NCBI GenBank assembly: GCA_013822345.1
Contig: PNKH01000018.1
Location: forward strand, 21,231-85,230
Origin: Isosphaera sp.
Lineage (GTDB): Bacteria > Planctomycetota > Planctomycetia > Gemmatales > Gemmataceae
Reading direction: 5' to 3'
DNA length: 64,000 nt
In this document: in pieces, positions 8,353-16,780 of the stretch
How the letters are laid out: each line of letters opens with the position of its first letter
Position numbering within the stretch: position 1 is the stretch's first letter
Notes under the pieces: generated by a model
The model's database searches: none
Told to the model about the DNA's origin: nothing
The model's input: only the letters and a program-made list of their open reading frames with translations
Translations under genes and position numbers: made by a program

Positions 8353-9492
8353 ATGAACCTGTTCGTCAGCGCCGGGGAGCCGAGCGGCGACCTGCACGCC
8401 TCCAACCTCGTCCGGGCGCTGCTGGCCCGCGACCCGTCCACCCGCGTCACCGGGTTCGGCGGCCCGAAGACGGCCGCCGCCGGGGCCGACCTGCTGTACC
8501 CCCTGACCGACCTCGCGGTCATGGGGGTGCGGAACGTCGTCCGCCACCTCCCGACCTTCTTCCGCCTCGGCGACCTGGCCCGGCGGCACTTCCGCACCGC
8601 CCGCCCGGACGCGGTCGTCCTGGTCGACTACCCCGGGTTCAACTTCGCCCTCGCCGGCCGGGCGCACGCCGCCGGCATCCCGGTCTACTACTTCGTCCCG
8701 CCGCAGCTGTGGGCGTGGCGGCGCGGCCGGGTGCGGGCGGTCCGGCGGTGGTGCAGCGGGGTGCTGTCGGCGCTGCCGTTCGAGGACGCTTGGTACCGGT
8801 CCCGCGGGGTGCGGACGCACTACGTCGGCCACCCGTACTTCGACGAACTCGCGGCCCAGCGACCGGACCCGGAGTTCGTGGCGGAGGAGCGGGCGACGGG
8901 CCGGCCGGTGGTGGCGCTGCTGCCGGGGTCGCGGAACCAGGAGGTGGCGGCGAACTTCGGGATGATGCTGGCGGCGGCGGGGAAGGTGCGGGCGGTCCGG
9001 CCGGACGCCCGGTTCCTGGTGGCGGCGTTCAACGAGCGTCAGGCGGCGGCGGTGCGGGCGATGGTGTCGGCGGGCGGGCTGCCGGTGCGGGTGTACGTCG
9101 GGCGGACGCCGGAGGTGATCGAGGCGGCGGACGCGTGCGTGGCGGTGTCCGGGTCGGTGAGCCTGGAGCTGATGTACCGGGCGAAGCCGACGGTGATCGT
9201 GTACCGGATGGGGGTGGCGTCGCAGTGGCTGGCCCGCCGGCTGGTGAAGCTGTCGTCGATCACGCTCGTGAACATGCTGGCGGGTGAGGTCCTGTTCCCC
9301 GAGATCCTCACGTCGCGGGACGAGTCGGACTGGATCGCCGGGCACGTCCTGGGGTGGCTGAACGACGCGGCCGCCAGGCAGGCGGCGGTCGGTCGGATCG
9401 CGGCGCTGCGCGACCGGGTGGCGGTGCCCGGGGCGTGCGACCGGGCCGCGGACTTTCTGCTGAGCGCACTTCAGAGCCGCCGCGCGGCGTGA
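8353..9492 (+). CDS. lpxB: Lipid-A-disaccharide synthase
   Basis: A 379-aa GT19 glycosyltransferase that joins UDP-diacylglucosamine and lipid X to form the lipid A disaccharide at the inner membrane face. Seen: the family start NLFVSAGEPSGDLHASNL, VLVDYPGFNF near residue 93, YYFVPPQLWAW near residue 115, YVGHPYFDE near residue 157 and LLPGSRNQEV near residue 196, all LpxB hallmarks; SGSVSLELMY near residue 260 fits the UDP-sugar site. Length is normal. No other lpx gene is adjacent. Confidence 0.95.
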   Translation: MNLFVSAGEPSGDLHASNLVRALLARDPSTRVTGFGGPKTAAAGADLLYPLTDLAVMGVRNVVRHLPTFFRLGDLARRHFRTARPDAVVLVDYPGFNFALAGRAHAAGIPVYYFVPPQLWAWRRGRVRAVRRWCSGVLSALPFEDAWYRSRGVRTHYVGHPYFDELAAQRPDPEFVAEERATGRPVVALLPGSRNQEVAANFGMMLAAAGKVRAVRPDARFLVAAFNERQAAAVRAMVSAGGLPVRVYVGRTPEVIEAADACVAVSGSVSLELMYRAKPTVIVYRMGVASQWLARRLVKLSSITLVNMLAGEVLFPEILTSRDESDWIAGHVLGWLNDAAARQAAVGRIAALRDRVAVPGACDRAADFLLSALQSRRAA

Positions 9493-9748
9493 GCCGGGCC
9501 AGCGGGCGTGGGGGGGTCGGCCTGACGCGCCGCCGGTAGGTCTTCCTGCCCTTCGACGGGTTGGGAGCAGTTGGGGCACAGAAACTCGCGCCACGCCGTC
9601 GGGTCGGGTAGCCTGTGCCCGTTAGCCTGACCGGTGGATCAAGCCTGAGCGTGAGGCGTCTCACGGGCAGCGCCTGCCGAGCTCACGACAAGTTCGGCCA
9701 CCGGAGGCCGTCGGTCACATCCCCTCCCATGAGGCACGTCTGGCACCG

Positions 9749-10165
9749 CTGAGATGGCTGTTCATTCTCGGGGTCGGGTGCGCGGTCACCGCGGGCCTCG
9801 CCGCGGACGACAAGGCCGACGAGGCGAAGAAGCTGGAAGGGACGTGGGTGGTCGCGTCCGCGACCCTCGACGGGAAGGCGCTGGACGACATGAAGGACGG
9901 GCAGGTCGTCATCGCTGGCGGCAAGCTCACCCTGAAGCCGAAGGACGGGAAGGAGCAGAAGTTCATCTTCAAGGTGGACGGGTCCAGGAAGCCGAAGACG
10001 ATGGACCTGGCCTTCGTGGAGCAGGTGCCGAACGCCGCCCCGCCGCGAGTCATCTACGACCTGGACGGGGACGTCCTGAAGCTGGTGCTCGGGCCGCCGG
10101 ACAGGCGGCCCACGGAGTTCACGGACAAGGGGCAACCGCTCGTCACGCTCAAGCGGAAGAAGTAG
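9749..10165 (+). CDS. TIGR03067-family secreted protein, start codon uncertain
   Basis: The frame encodes a hydrophobic signal-like stretch (RWLFILGVGCAVTAGLAA) followed by KKLEGTWVVASATLDG and KLTLKPKDGKEQKF, the pattern of the planctomycete TIGR03067 domain, ending at 10165. No ATG, GTG or TTG opens the signal peptide in this frame. The frame-matched codon is CTG at 9749. ATG 9729 reads seven codons and then a stop in another frame, and ATG 9754 is also out of frame. The gene either uses CTG, has lost its start (ATG to CTG), or carries a small frameshift. GTG 9848 would remove the signal and the start of the domain. Function of the family is unknown. Confidence 0.6.
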   Translation: MRWLFILGVGCAVTAGLAADDKADEAKKLEGTWVVASATLDGKALDDMKDGQVVIAGGKLTLKPKDGKEQKFIFKVDGSRKPKTMDLAFVEQVPNAAPPRVIYDLDGDVLKLVLGPPDRRPTEFTDKGQPLVTLKRKK

Positions 10166-10308
10166 CCGGTCGGTCGTCACGACAGGCCGGGCCGGCGCCG
10201 CACCCGACCCGGCCACGCGGTCTGTTTCTCGTACCCCCGGCACGTCTCCGTCGGTGATGGGTGTGCCGGCCGGGCTGCGGTGCGGGGTCGTCCGGCGCCG
10301 CCGGGGGG

Positions 10309-12840
10309 TCACCCGGCGGCCCGGGCCGGGGTCCCGGCCAGCGCCCCCTGGACCGCCGCCAAGAGCTCGTGCGGGCGGTACGGCTTGCCCAGCAGCCCGA
10401 GCGCCCCGTTCAGCTCCGCGATCTCGTCCGCCGAGTACCCGGTCGAGAACAGCACCCGCGCCCCCGGGTCGATCTCCACCAGTCGCCGGAACGCGTCCCG
10501 CCCGGACAGCCGCGGCATCGTCACGTCCAGCACCACCAGGTCGATCCCGGCGTGCGCCCGCTCGAACACCTCCACCGCCTCCACCCCGTCCGCCGCCGTC
10601 AGCACCCCGTACCCGGCCGGCTCCAGCACCGCCCGGGCCACGTCCAGGATCATCTCCTCGTCGTCCACCACCAGCACCGTCCGCCGCCCGGCGGCGGGCT
10701 CGGGGACCTGCGGGCCCGGGAGCGGGATCGGGAACGGGGTCCGCGACCCCTCCGGCGGCGGGGGCGGCGCCGCCGGCCGGAACACCGACCGGCGGGCCGG
10801 GGCCGGGTCCGCCGGCGGCAGGTACAGGTCGAGCCGGGTGCCGGCCCCGGGGGCCGACTCGCACGTCACCCACCCGCGGTGCTGCTTCACGATCCCGTGG
10901 GCCATCGGCAGCCCCAGCCCGGTCCCCTTGCCCACCCCCTTGGTGGTGAAGAACGGCTCGAAGATCCGTGCCCGCACCTCGTCCGTCATCCCGCACCCGG
11001 TGTCCGCCACCCGGAGCCGGACGAACCGCCCCGCCCGCGCCTCCCCCGGCAACCCGGCCGCCTCCTCCTCCGTCACCTCGACCGCGTCCGCCGCCAGGGT
11101 CAGGGTGCCGCCGTCCGGCATCGCGTCCCGGGCGTTCAGGCACAGGTTCAGCAGCACCTGCGACAGGAGCGTCGGGTCGGCCCGGACCGGGCCGCAGTCG
11201 TCGGCCACCCGCACGTCCACCCGGACCCGCGGGCCCAGCGCGTGGCCGATCAGCCCGACCGCCTCGGCGAACGCGTCCCCCGGGTGGACCGGGGCCGACA
11301 CGAGCTGGTTCTTCCGGGCGTACCCGAGGAGCTTCCCGGTCAGGTCGGCGGCCCGGGCGGCGGCCTGCTCGACCGCCGCCAGGTGCGGCCGGTTCGGGTC
11401 GCCCGCCGGCAGGTCGATCAGGGCGAGCTTGCCCAGGATCGCGGTCAGGATGTTGTTGAAGTCGTGGGCCACGCCCCCGGCCATCTGCCCGACCGCCTCC
11501 AGCTTGTGCGACTGGAGCAGGTGCTCCTCCAGCCGCTTCCGGTCGGTCACGTCGACCGACACCCCGAGCCCGTACTCGTACTCCCCGCCCGGCCCGCGGA
11601 CGGCGGCGTACGACAGCTCCACCCACACCACCGACCCGTCCGGCCGGAAATACCGCTTGTGGATCCGGTGGCGGTCCCGGATGCCGGCCCGGGCCTCGTC
11701 GTACAGCGGCTCCTGGACCGCCCAGTCGTCCGGGTGGGTGAGGTCGGCCGGGGTGAGGGTCAGGACCTCGTCGATCGACCGCCCGACCAGGGCGGCGAAC
11801 GCCGGGTTGCAGGCGACGAACCGGCCGGACGGGTCGGTCAGGGTGACCCCGGCCGAGGTCCCCTCGAAGATCCCGCGGAACAGGGCCTCGCTCCGCCGCA
11901 GGGCGTCCTGGGCGGCCTTCAGGGCGCTCACGTCGGACGACACGCAGACCACCCCGGCCGCCCCGGTCTCCGGCCCGAGCGGGGCCTTGGTGGTGACCAG
12001 CGGGCGGCCACCCGGCCCCGGCGGGTACACCTCCTCGAACTGGACCGCCCTCCCGGCCGCCAGCACCTCCCGGTCCCGGGCCTCGGCCGCCTCCGCGTAC
12101 CCCGGCCCGAGGAAGTCCGCCGGGGTCTTCCCGACCGCCTCCTCCGGCGGCACCCCGAGCAGGTCCGCCTGGAACCGGTTCATCACCAGGTACCGGCCGG
12201 CCGCGTCCTTGGCGTTGATGATCCCGGGGAACGCGTCGATGATCGACCGGAGCAGCTGGTTGGCCGACCGGACGGCCGCCTCGGCCGCCTTCCGGTCGGT
12301 CACGTCCCGCTGGATGATGGCCCAGTACGACGGCCCGCCGGCCGGGTCCGGGATCGGGACCAGGTTCAGGTCGACCCAGAACTCGGTCCCGTCCTTCCGG
12401 TAGTTCCGCAGCTCGACCCGCAGCGACCGCTGCTCGTCCAGGGCGGCCCGGATCGCATCGAGTGTCTGCGGGTCCGACTCCGGGCCGCGGAGGAAGTGGA
12501 GGGACCGGCCGAGGACCTCGTCCCGTGAGTACCCGGTGAGCCGGCAGAACGCCTCGTTCGCGTACACCACCGCCCGCCCGCGGCCGGGCCGCGGGTGCGG
12601 CTCCAAGATGACAAGGGCGTCCCGGGCGTGGACGACGGCCGACTCGAGCAGCCGCAGCGGGGTGGGGGCGGGGGCCGGCGGGCGGGGGCGGAAGACGGCG
12701 ACCGCGACCGCGGCCAGCAGACCCGCCCCGGCCAGGTACAGGGCGGCCCCGGGGAGCACCGCCTGCAGCCCCACCCCGGCCAGGACGGCCGCGGCCGCGA
12801 GCGCCGCCGGGGAGGTCAGACGGGGGGGCGGGGTGGGCAT
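10309..12840 (-). CDS. Hybrid sensor histidine kinase with three PAS domains and a receiver
   Basis: An 843-aa membrane-anchored kinase. Order: a short hydrophobic N-terminus (about 10-50, probably two membrane segments); three PAS domains between about 60 and 440, with linkers RDVTDRKAAE and VDVTDRKRLEEH; the HisKA phosphoacceptor box GGVAHDFNNILTAI; a HATPase domain with N box LNLCLNARDAMPDGG, G1 VADTGCGM and F/G2 EPFFTTKGVGKGTGLGL; then a C-terminal receiver with VLVVDDEE, phosphoacceptor VVLDVTMP and FSTGYSA. It should sense a signal through PAS, autophosphorylate and pass phosphate to its own receiver. No partner regulator is adjacent. ATG 12840 was preferred over the longer open frame because it begins just before the membrane segments. 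Confidence 0.9.
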   Translation of the reverse strand: MPTPPPRLTSPAALAAAAVLAGVGLQAVLPGAALYLAGAGLLAAVAVAVFRPRPPAPAPTPLRLLESAVVHARDALVILEPHPRPGRGRAVVYANEAFCRLTGYSRDEVLGRSLHFLRGPESDPQTLDAIRAALDEQRSLRVELRNYRKDGTEFWVDLNLVPIPDPAGGPSYWAIIQRDVTDRKAAEAAVRSANQLLRSIIDAFPGIINAKDAAGRYLVMNRFQADLLGVPPEEAVGKTPADFLGPGYAEAAEARDREVLAAGRAVQFEEVYPPGPGGRPLVTTKAPLGPETGAAGVVCVSSDVSALKAAQDALRRSEALFRGIFEGTSAGVTLTDPSGRFVACNPAFAALVGRSIDEVLTLTPADLTHPDDWAVQEPLYDEARAGIRDRHRIHKRYFRPDGSVVWVELSYAAVRGPGGEYEYGLGVSVDVTDRKRLEEHLLQSHKLEAVGQMAGGVAHDFNNILTAILGKLALIDLPAGDPNRPHLAAVEQAAARAADLTGKLLGYARKNQLVSAPVHPGDAFAEAVGLIGHALGPRVRVDVRVADDCGPVRADPTLLSQVLLNLCLNARDAMPDGGTLTLAADAVEVTEEEAAGLPGEARAGRFVRLRVADTGCGMTDEVRARIFEPFFTTKGVGKGTGLGLPMAHGIVKQHRGWVTCESAPGAGTRLDLYLPPADPAPARRSVFRPAAPPPPPEGSRTPFPIPLPGPQVPEPAAGRRTVLVVDDEEMILDVARAVLEPAGYGVLTAADGVEAVEVFERAHAGIDLVVLDVTMPRLSGRDAFRRLVEIDPGARVLFSTGYSADEIAELNGALGLLGKPYRPHELLAAVQGALAGTPARAAG

Positions 12841-13065
12841 GGGCCGGAGCGGTCGGGTGACCCCGCGCGGGGCGCGGGCGGGGCACGGGTCCCCGTCCAG
12901 CTTAGGCCCGAAACGGCCCGTTCCTAACCACGTCCGGGAAAAACGGGACAGCCCCGACGGACCGGTGTACAAACTCTCGCCGGGGGCGGAATCGGCTCAG
13001 CCCGGGCCACGATTTTCTACCCCGACCGGCCGGTTGGGCGGTCGCCCTTCTCGCGGTTCACACGC

Positions 13066-14919
13066 ATGGGACACCGGAACCTCACCGAGTGCGTCGCCGA
13101 CCTCGACCGGGCGGGTCACCTCCGCCGCGTGCCCGGCGAGATCGACCCGCACCTGGAGGCGGCCGAGGTGCAGCGGCGGGTGTACCGGGCCGGCGGGCCG
13201 GCGGTGCTGTTCGAACGGGTCAGGGGCACGCCCTTCCCGATGGTCTCGAACCTGTTCGGCACCCGCGACCGGACGCACTTCCTGTTCCGGGACGCGCTCG
13301 CCGGGGTGCGCAAGTTGGTCGAGCTGAAGACCGACCCCGGGAACCTCGCCCGCCGGCCGTGGCGGTACTGGGACGTGCCGCTATTGGCCTGGCGGCTCCG
13401 CCCGAAGTGGGTCCGCCGGGCGCCGGTCCTCGCCCATCCGACGACGCTGTCGCGGCTCCCGCAACTGGTGTGTTGGCCGCGCGACGGCGGGGCGTTCGTC
13501 ACCCTGCCGCAGGTGTACACCGAGCACCCGGACCGGCCGGGTTGGCTGAAGTCGAACCTCGGCATGTACCGGGTGCAGTTGTCGGGGAACGGGTACGAGC
13601 CGGACCGCGAGTGCGGGCTGCACTACCAGATCCACCGCGGGATCGGGGTGCACCACGCGGCCGCCCGGCGGCGCGGCGAGGTGTTGCCGGTGAACGTGGT
13701 CGTCGGCGGGCCGCCGGCGCTGGCGGTGGCGGCGGTGATGCCGCTGCCGGAGGGGCTGCCGGAACTCGCGTTCGCCGGGGCGCTCGGCGGCAGAAGGTTA
13801 CGCCTGTGCGCCGCGGGGCCGCTGCCGGTGCCGGCGGACGCCGACTTCGTCATCTCCGGCCACATCGACCCGACCCGCACGAAGCCGGAGGGGCCGTTCG
13901 GCGACCACCTCGGGTACTACAGCCTGGCCCACGACTTCCCGGTGATGACGGTGACCCGCGTCACCCACCGGGCGGGGGCGATCTGGCCGTTCACCGTGGT
14001 CGGCCGGCCGCCGCAGGAGGACACGTCGTTCGGGGAGTTGATCCACGAGCTGACCGGGCCGGTCATCCCGACGGTGATCCCCGGGCTGCACGCGGTCCAC
14101 GCCGTGGACGCCGCCGGGGTCCACCCGCTCTTGCTGGCGCTGGGCAGCGAGCGGTACGTCCCGTACGCCGCGACCCGCCGGCCGCAGGAGCTGCTGACGC
14201 TGGCCAACGCGGTCCTCGGGCAGGGCCAGTTGTCGCTCGCCAAGTACCTGTTCGTGGCCGCGAAGGAGGACGCCCCGGACCTGGACATCCACGACATCCC
14301 GGCGTTCTTCCGGCACGTCCTGGAGCGGTTCGACCCGGAGGCCGACCTGCACTTCCAGACGCGGACGACGGTCGACACCCTCGACTACTCGGCCGGGATG
14401 GGGCTGAACGCCGGGAGCAAGGTGGTGGTGGCGGCGGCCGGGCCGAAGCGGCGCGACCTCGGGACGGAGGTGCCGGTGGGGCTGCGGCTGCCGGACGGCT
14501 TCGCCGACCCGCGGGTGGTGATGCCCGGCGTGTTGTCAGTCGCCGGTCGCCCGTTGCCTGTCGAGTGGCGGTCGGGTGGGGACTGCCCGCGAGACATCGA
14601 GAAGCTTCTTGAACAACTGGCAACTGGCAACGGGCGACCGGCAGGCTTCCCGCTGATCACCGTCGTGGACGACAGCGAGTTCGCGGCCCGGAGCCTGGCG
14701 AACTGGCTGTGGGTGACGTTCACCCGGAGCGACCCGGCGAACGACGTGCACGGGGTCGGGGCGGGGGTGGTGCGGAAGCACTGGGGCTGCACCGGGCCGG
14801 TGGTGGTCGACGCCCGGCTGAAGCCGCACATGCCGCCGCCGCTGGAGGAGGACCCGGTGGTGACCCGGCGGGTCGACGCGCTGTTCGCCCGCGGCGGGCC
14901 GCTATACGGGGTGGAATGA
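13066..14919 (+). CDS. UbiD-family prenylated-FMN decarboxylase
   Basis: A 617-aa UbiD-type protein, expected to decarboxylate an aromatic or unsaturated acid, possibly a quinone precursor, using prenylated FMN. Seen: NLGMYRVQLSGNGYEPDREC near residue 165, HYQIHRGIGVHH, and PEGPFGDHLGYYS near residue 270 with the conserved Glu and Asp; TVVDDSEFA and RSDPANDVHG lie in the C-terminal part. The segment around residues 493-526, encoded by a 101-bp inverted repeat (14542-14642), reads RPLPVEWRSGGDCPRDIEK and looks like a repeat-derived insertion. No ubiX (flavin prenyltransferase) is nearby; coaC at 49466 has a related flavoprotein fold but is a different enzyme. Confidence 0.85.
   Translation: MGHRNLTECVADLDRAGHLRRVPGEIDPHLEAAEVQRRVYRAGGPAVLFERVRGTPFPMVSNLFGTRDRTHFLFRDALAGVRKLVELKTDPGNLARRPWRYWDVPLLAWRLRPKWVRRAPVLAHPTTLSRLPQLVCWPRDGGAFVTLPQVYTEHPDRPGWLKSNLGMYRVQLSGNGYEPDRECGLHYQIHRGIGVHHAAARRRGEVLPVNVVVGGPPALAVAAVMPLPEGLPELAFAGALGGRRLRLCAAGPLPVPADADFVISGHIDPTRTKPEGPFGDHLGYYSLAHDFPVMTVTRVTHRAGAIWPFTVVGRPPQEDTSFGELIHELTGPVIPTVIPGLHAVHAVDAAGVHPLLLALGSERYVPYAATRRPQELLTLANAVLGQGQLSLAKYLFVAAKEDAPDLDIHDIPAFFRHVLERFDPEADLHFQTRTTVDTLDYSAGMGLNAGSKVVVAAAGPKRRDLGTEVPVGLRLPDGFADPRVVMPGVLSVAGRPLPVEWRSGGDCPRDIEKLLEQLATGNGRPAGFPLITVVDDSEFAARSLANWLWVTFTRSDPANDVHGVGAGVVRKHWGCTGPVVVDARLKPHMPPPLEEDPVVTRRVDALFARGGPLYGVE
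14542..14642. repeat. Inverted repeat embedded in the ubiD-type gene
   Basis: Perfect 17-nt arms (14542-14558 GCCGGTCGCCCGTTGCC; 14626-14642 its complement) are separated by 67 nt that include the repetitive CAACTGGCAACTGGCAAC. The element is translated through without a stop. Confidence 0.75.
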
Positions 14920-14926
14920 CGCGGCG

Positions 14927-15000
14927 CGGATCGTCCGAGCCCGGGCGCCAGCGAGGTTTCGGGCACGGGCCCTCGCTGGCGCCCGGGCTCGGACGATCCG
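14927..15000. repeat. Inverted repeat between convergent genes
   Basis: Perfect 30-nt arms (14927-14956 and 14971-15000) with the core CCGAGCCCGGGCGCCAGCG. It starts eight bases after the ubiD-type stop and ends one base before the stop of the convergent esterase-like gene, so it could terminate both. Confidence 0.9.
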
Positions 15001-15001
15001 T

Positions 15002-15703
15002 TTACCCGCCGAACGGCGGGTCCGCGTCCGGGTCGGGGCTGACCGCGTCCATCACCCACCGGTTCACGTCCCGGAGCATGTCGTCGTGCAGCCCCGCGGC
15101 CGGGTACGCCCGGAACCGCACGTCGGCGCCGGCCGCCGCCAGGCCGCGGGCCGCCGTCCGGGCGGCGCCCGCCGGGACCACCGGGTTGTGCGCCCCGTGG
15201 CCGACGAACACCCGCACGCCCGCGGCGGGGCGGCGGACGGCCGGCGGGCCGTTCAGCACCGCAACCCCGGCCGCGGCGGTCACTGCTGCGAGGCGGTGGG
15301 CGACGACCGCCCCGGCCCCGACGCCGACCAGGTACACCCGCCCGGGGTGGACGTGGTACGCCTGCCGGGCGTGGGCGACGAGGGCCGACACGTACCGGGC
15401 CTCGGCCGCCGGGTCGGCCCAGCCGTACCCGCGGCGGCCGGCCGCCGCCGGCGGGAGCGGGACCGACCCGCGCGGGCAGACGGCGACGTAGTTCCGCCGG
15501 CTCAGCCGCGGGGCGAGGCGGGCGGCCGACTCCTCGTCGGCCCCGGCGTCGTGGAGCACGACGACCAGCGGGTAGGCGTACTTCGACTGGTAGTCGGACG
15601 GGACGAACAGGCGGGCCGGGCGGCCCGGGTGGGCCGGGAGGCGGGCGGTGGTGAACCCCTCCGTGGGGCGACTCGGGCGTCGCTCGGTGGTGGAGTCCGG
15701 CAT
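15002..15703 (-). CDS. Carboxylesterase/PHB-depolymerase-like protein lacking catalytic residues
   Basis: A 233-aa alpha/beta-hydrolase-fold protein with the planctomycete pattern FVPSDYQSKYAYPLVVVLHD near residue 36. The nucleophile elbow, normally G-x-S-x-G, reads LVGVGAGAVVAH, so the serine position is glycine. The usual acid motif HG..D reads VGHGAHNPVVP, with Asn in the Asp position; a histidine remains in GLHDDM. As read, it cannot use the standard Ser-His-Asp mechanism and may be a binding protein or an inactive paralogue. ATG 15703 is chosen. It converges on the ubiD-type gene with a palindrome between them. Confidence 0.75.
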   Translation of the reverse strand: MPDSTTERRPSRPTEGFTTARLPAHPGRPARLFVPSDYQSKYAYPLVVVLHDAGADEESAARLAPRLSRRNYVAVCPRGSVPLPPAAAGRRGYGWADPAAEARYVSALVAHARQAYHVHPGRVYLVGVGAGAVVAHRLAAVTAAAGVAVLNGPPAVRRPAAGVRVFVGHGAHNPVVPAGAARTAARGLAAAGADVRFRAYPAAGLHDDMLRDVNRWVMDAVSPDPDADPPFGG

Positions 15704-15998
15704 GGGGGGTCCGTGATCCGGTGTGTCCCGGCGCGGGTGGCGGCCGGTTCGCGACAACTGTACGTTGGCCTTCCGGGACATTCAAGAACACCCGCCGCCG
15801 GACTTGAGCGGAAAACGTCGGATTCCGTCGGCCGGCGCGCGGTCGCTCCGTCTGGGTCACTTGCAGTGGACTGGCGAACTTGGGGACCGTCAACAGGCGG
15901 CGGGGGATCGGGAAGCGGTTCGGCCGCCGGGAGCCGTCACAACCGCGCCGCGGCCACCAACCGGCGTACCCGCGCCGACCCGCACAACCGGTCGGGTC
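15704..15998. other. Intergenic stretch without a recognised gene
   Basis: Between the esterase-like gene start and the repeat downstream of cysC. It must hold the promoter of the minus-strand esterase-like gene. I see no coding frame with recognisable domains, RNA gene or clear regulatory motif. Confidence 0.5.
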
Positions 15999-16058
15999 GG
16001 GAGGGCGAGGCTCCCGCCGAACCGTGTGTCGCCGGCTCGGCGGGAGCCTCGCCCTCCC
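15999..16058. repeat. Inverted repeat downstream of cysC
   Basis: Perfect 22-nt arms (15999-16020 and 16037-16058) with the core GGGAGGGCGAGGCTCCCGCC. It lies just past the cysC stop in cysC's direction of transcription, so it may act as a terminator-like hairpin. Confidence 0.85.
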
Positions 16059-16065
16059 AGAAGAA

Positions 16066-16746
16066 TCACCCGATCAACTTCTTCGCCGCCAGGTAGTCGA
16101 GCACCAGGCCGACGCCCTGCTCGACACTCTGGGCGGTGGCGTCGAACGTCAGCTCTGGGTTGAGCGGCGGCTCGTACGGATCGTCCACCCCGGTGAACCC
16201 CATCCCCTTGCCGGCCGCGACCGCCTCCCGCGCCTGCTTGTACAGCCCCTTCGGGTCGCGCTGCTCGCACGTCCCGATCGGGGTGCTCACGTACACCTCC
16301 ACGAACGGGATCGCCCCCCCCTTGTTCCCCTCGTGGATCTTCCGGGCCGCGTCCCTGTCCTTCCGGTACGGGCTGATGAAGCTGGTCAGGGTGACCAGCC
16401 CGGCGTCGGCGAACAGCCGGGCCACCTCGCCGATCCGGCGGATGTTCTCCTCCCGGTCGGCGGCGCTGAACCCGAGCCCGAACCGCTTCGCCTGGTCCTC
16501 CGGGTAGCCCCGCGTCTCCGCCAGGATCTTCGGCCCGGCGTTCAGCCCGAACCGGATGTTGTCCCCGTCCAGGACGTAGGCGGCGTGCCCCTTGCGGATC
16601 AGCGCCTGCTCGACGGCCACCGCCAGCGTGCTCTTCCCGGACCCCGAAAGCCCGGTGAACCAGAGCGTCGCCCCGGCCTGCTTCAGGACCGCCTTCCGGT
16701 CGTCCCGGGTGACCGCCCCGGCGTGGTAGAAGACCTTGTCGGACAT
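16066..16746 (-). CDS. cysC: Adenylyl-sulfate (APS) kinase
   Basis: A 226-aa cytosolic kinase that phosphorylates adenosine 5'-phosphosulfate to PAPS in sulfate activation. Walker A is GLSGSGKST near residue 32; LDGDNIRFGLN near residue 58 is the APS-binding signature; FISPYRKDRD near residue 120 and DPKGLYKQAR near residue 160 match CysC. Length is slightly above the typical 200 aa. ATG 16746 is preceded by GAGG. No cysN/cysD lies nearby, so the PAPS may serve sulfotransferases. The gene is followed by an inverted repeat. Confidence 0.95.
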   Translation of the reverse strand: MSDKVFYHAGAVTRDDRKAVLKQAGATLWFTGLSGSGKSTLAVAVEQALIRKGHAAYVLDGDNIRFGLNAGPKILAETRGYPEDQAKRFGLGFSAADREENIRRIGEVARLFADAGLVTLTSFISPYRKDRDAARKIHEGNKGGAIPFVEVYVSTPIGTCEQRDPKGLYKQAREAVAAGKGMGFTGVDDPYEPPLNPELTFDATAQSVEQGVGLVLDYLAAKKLIG

Positions 16747-16780
16747 GCCAACCTCGGTGCGGAGTGCCGAAAAGGGAATC

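Noticed and set aside
9715..10053. Minus-strand frame opposite the TIGR03067 gene
   Set aside because: No signal, domain or ribosome site; the plus strand carries the TIGR03067 pattern.
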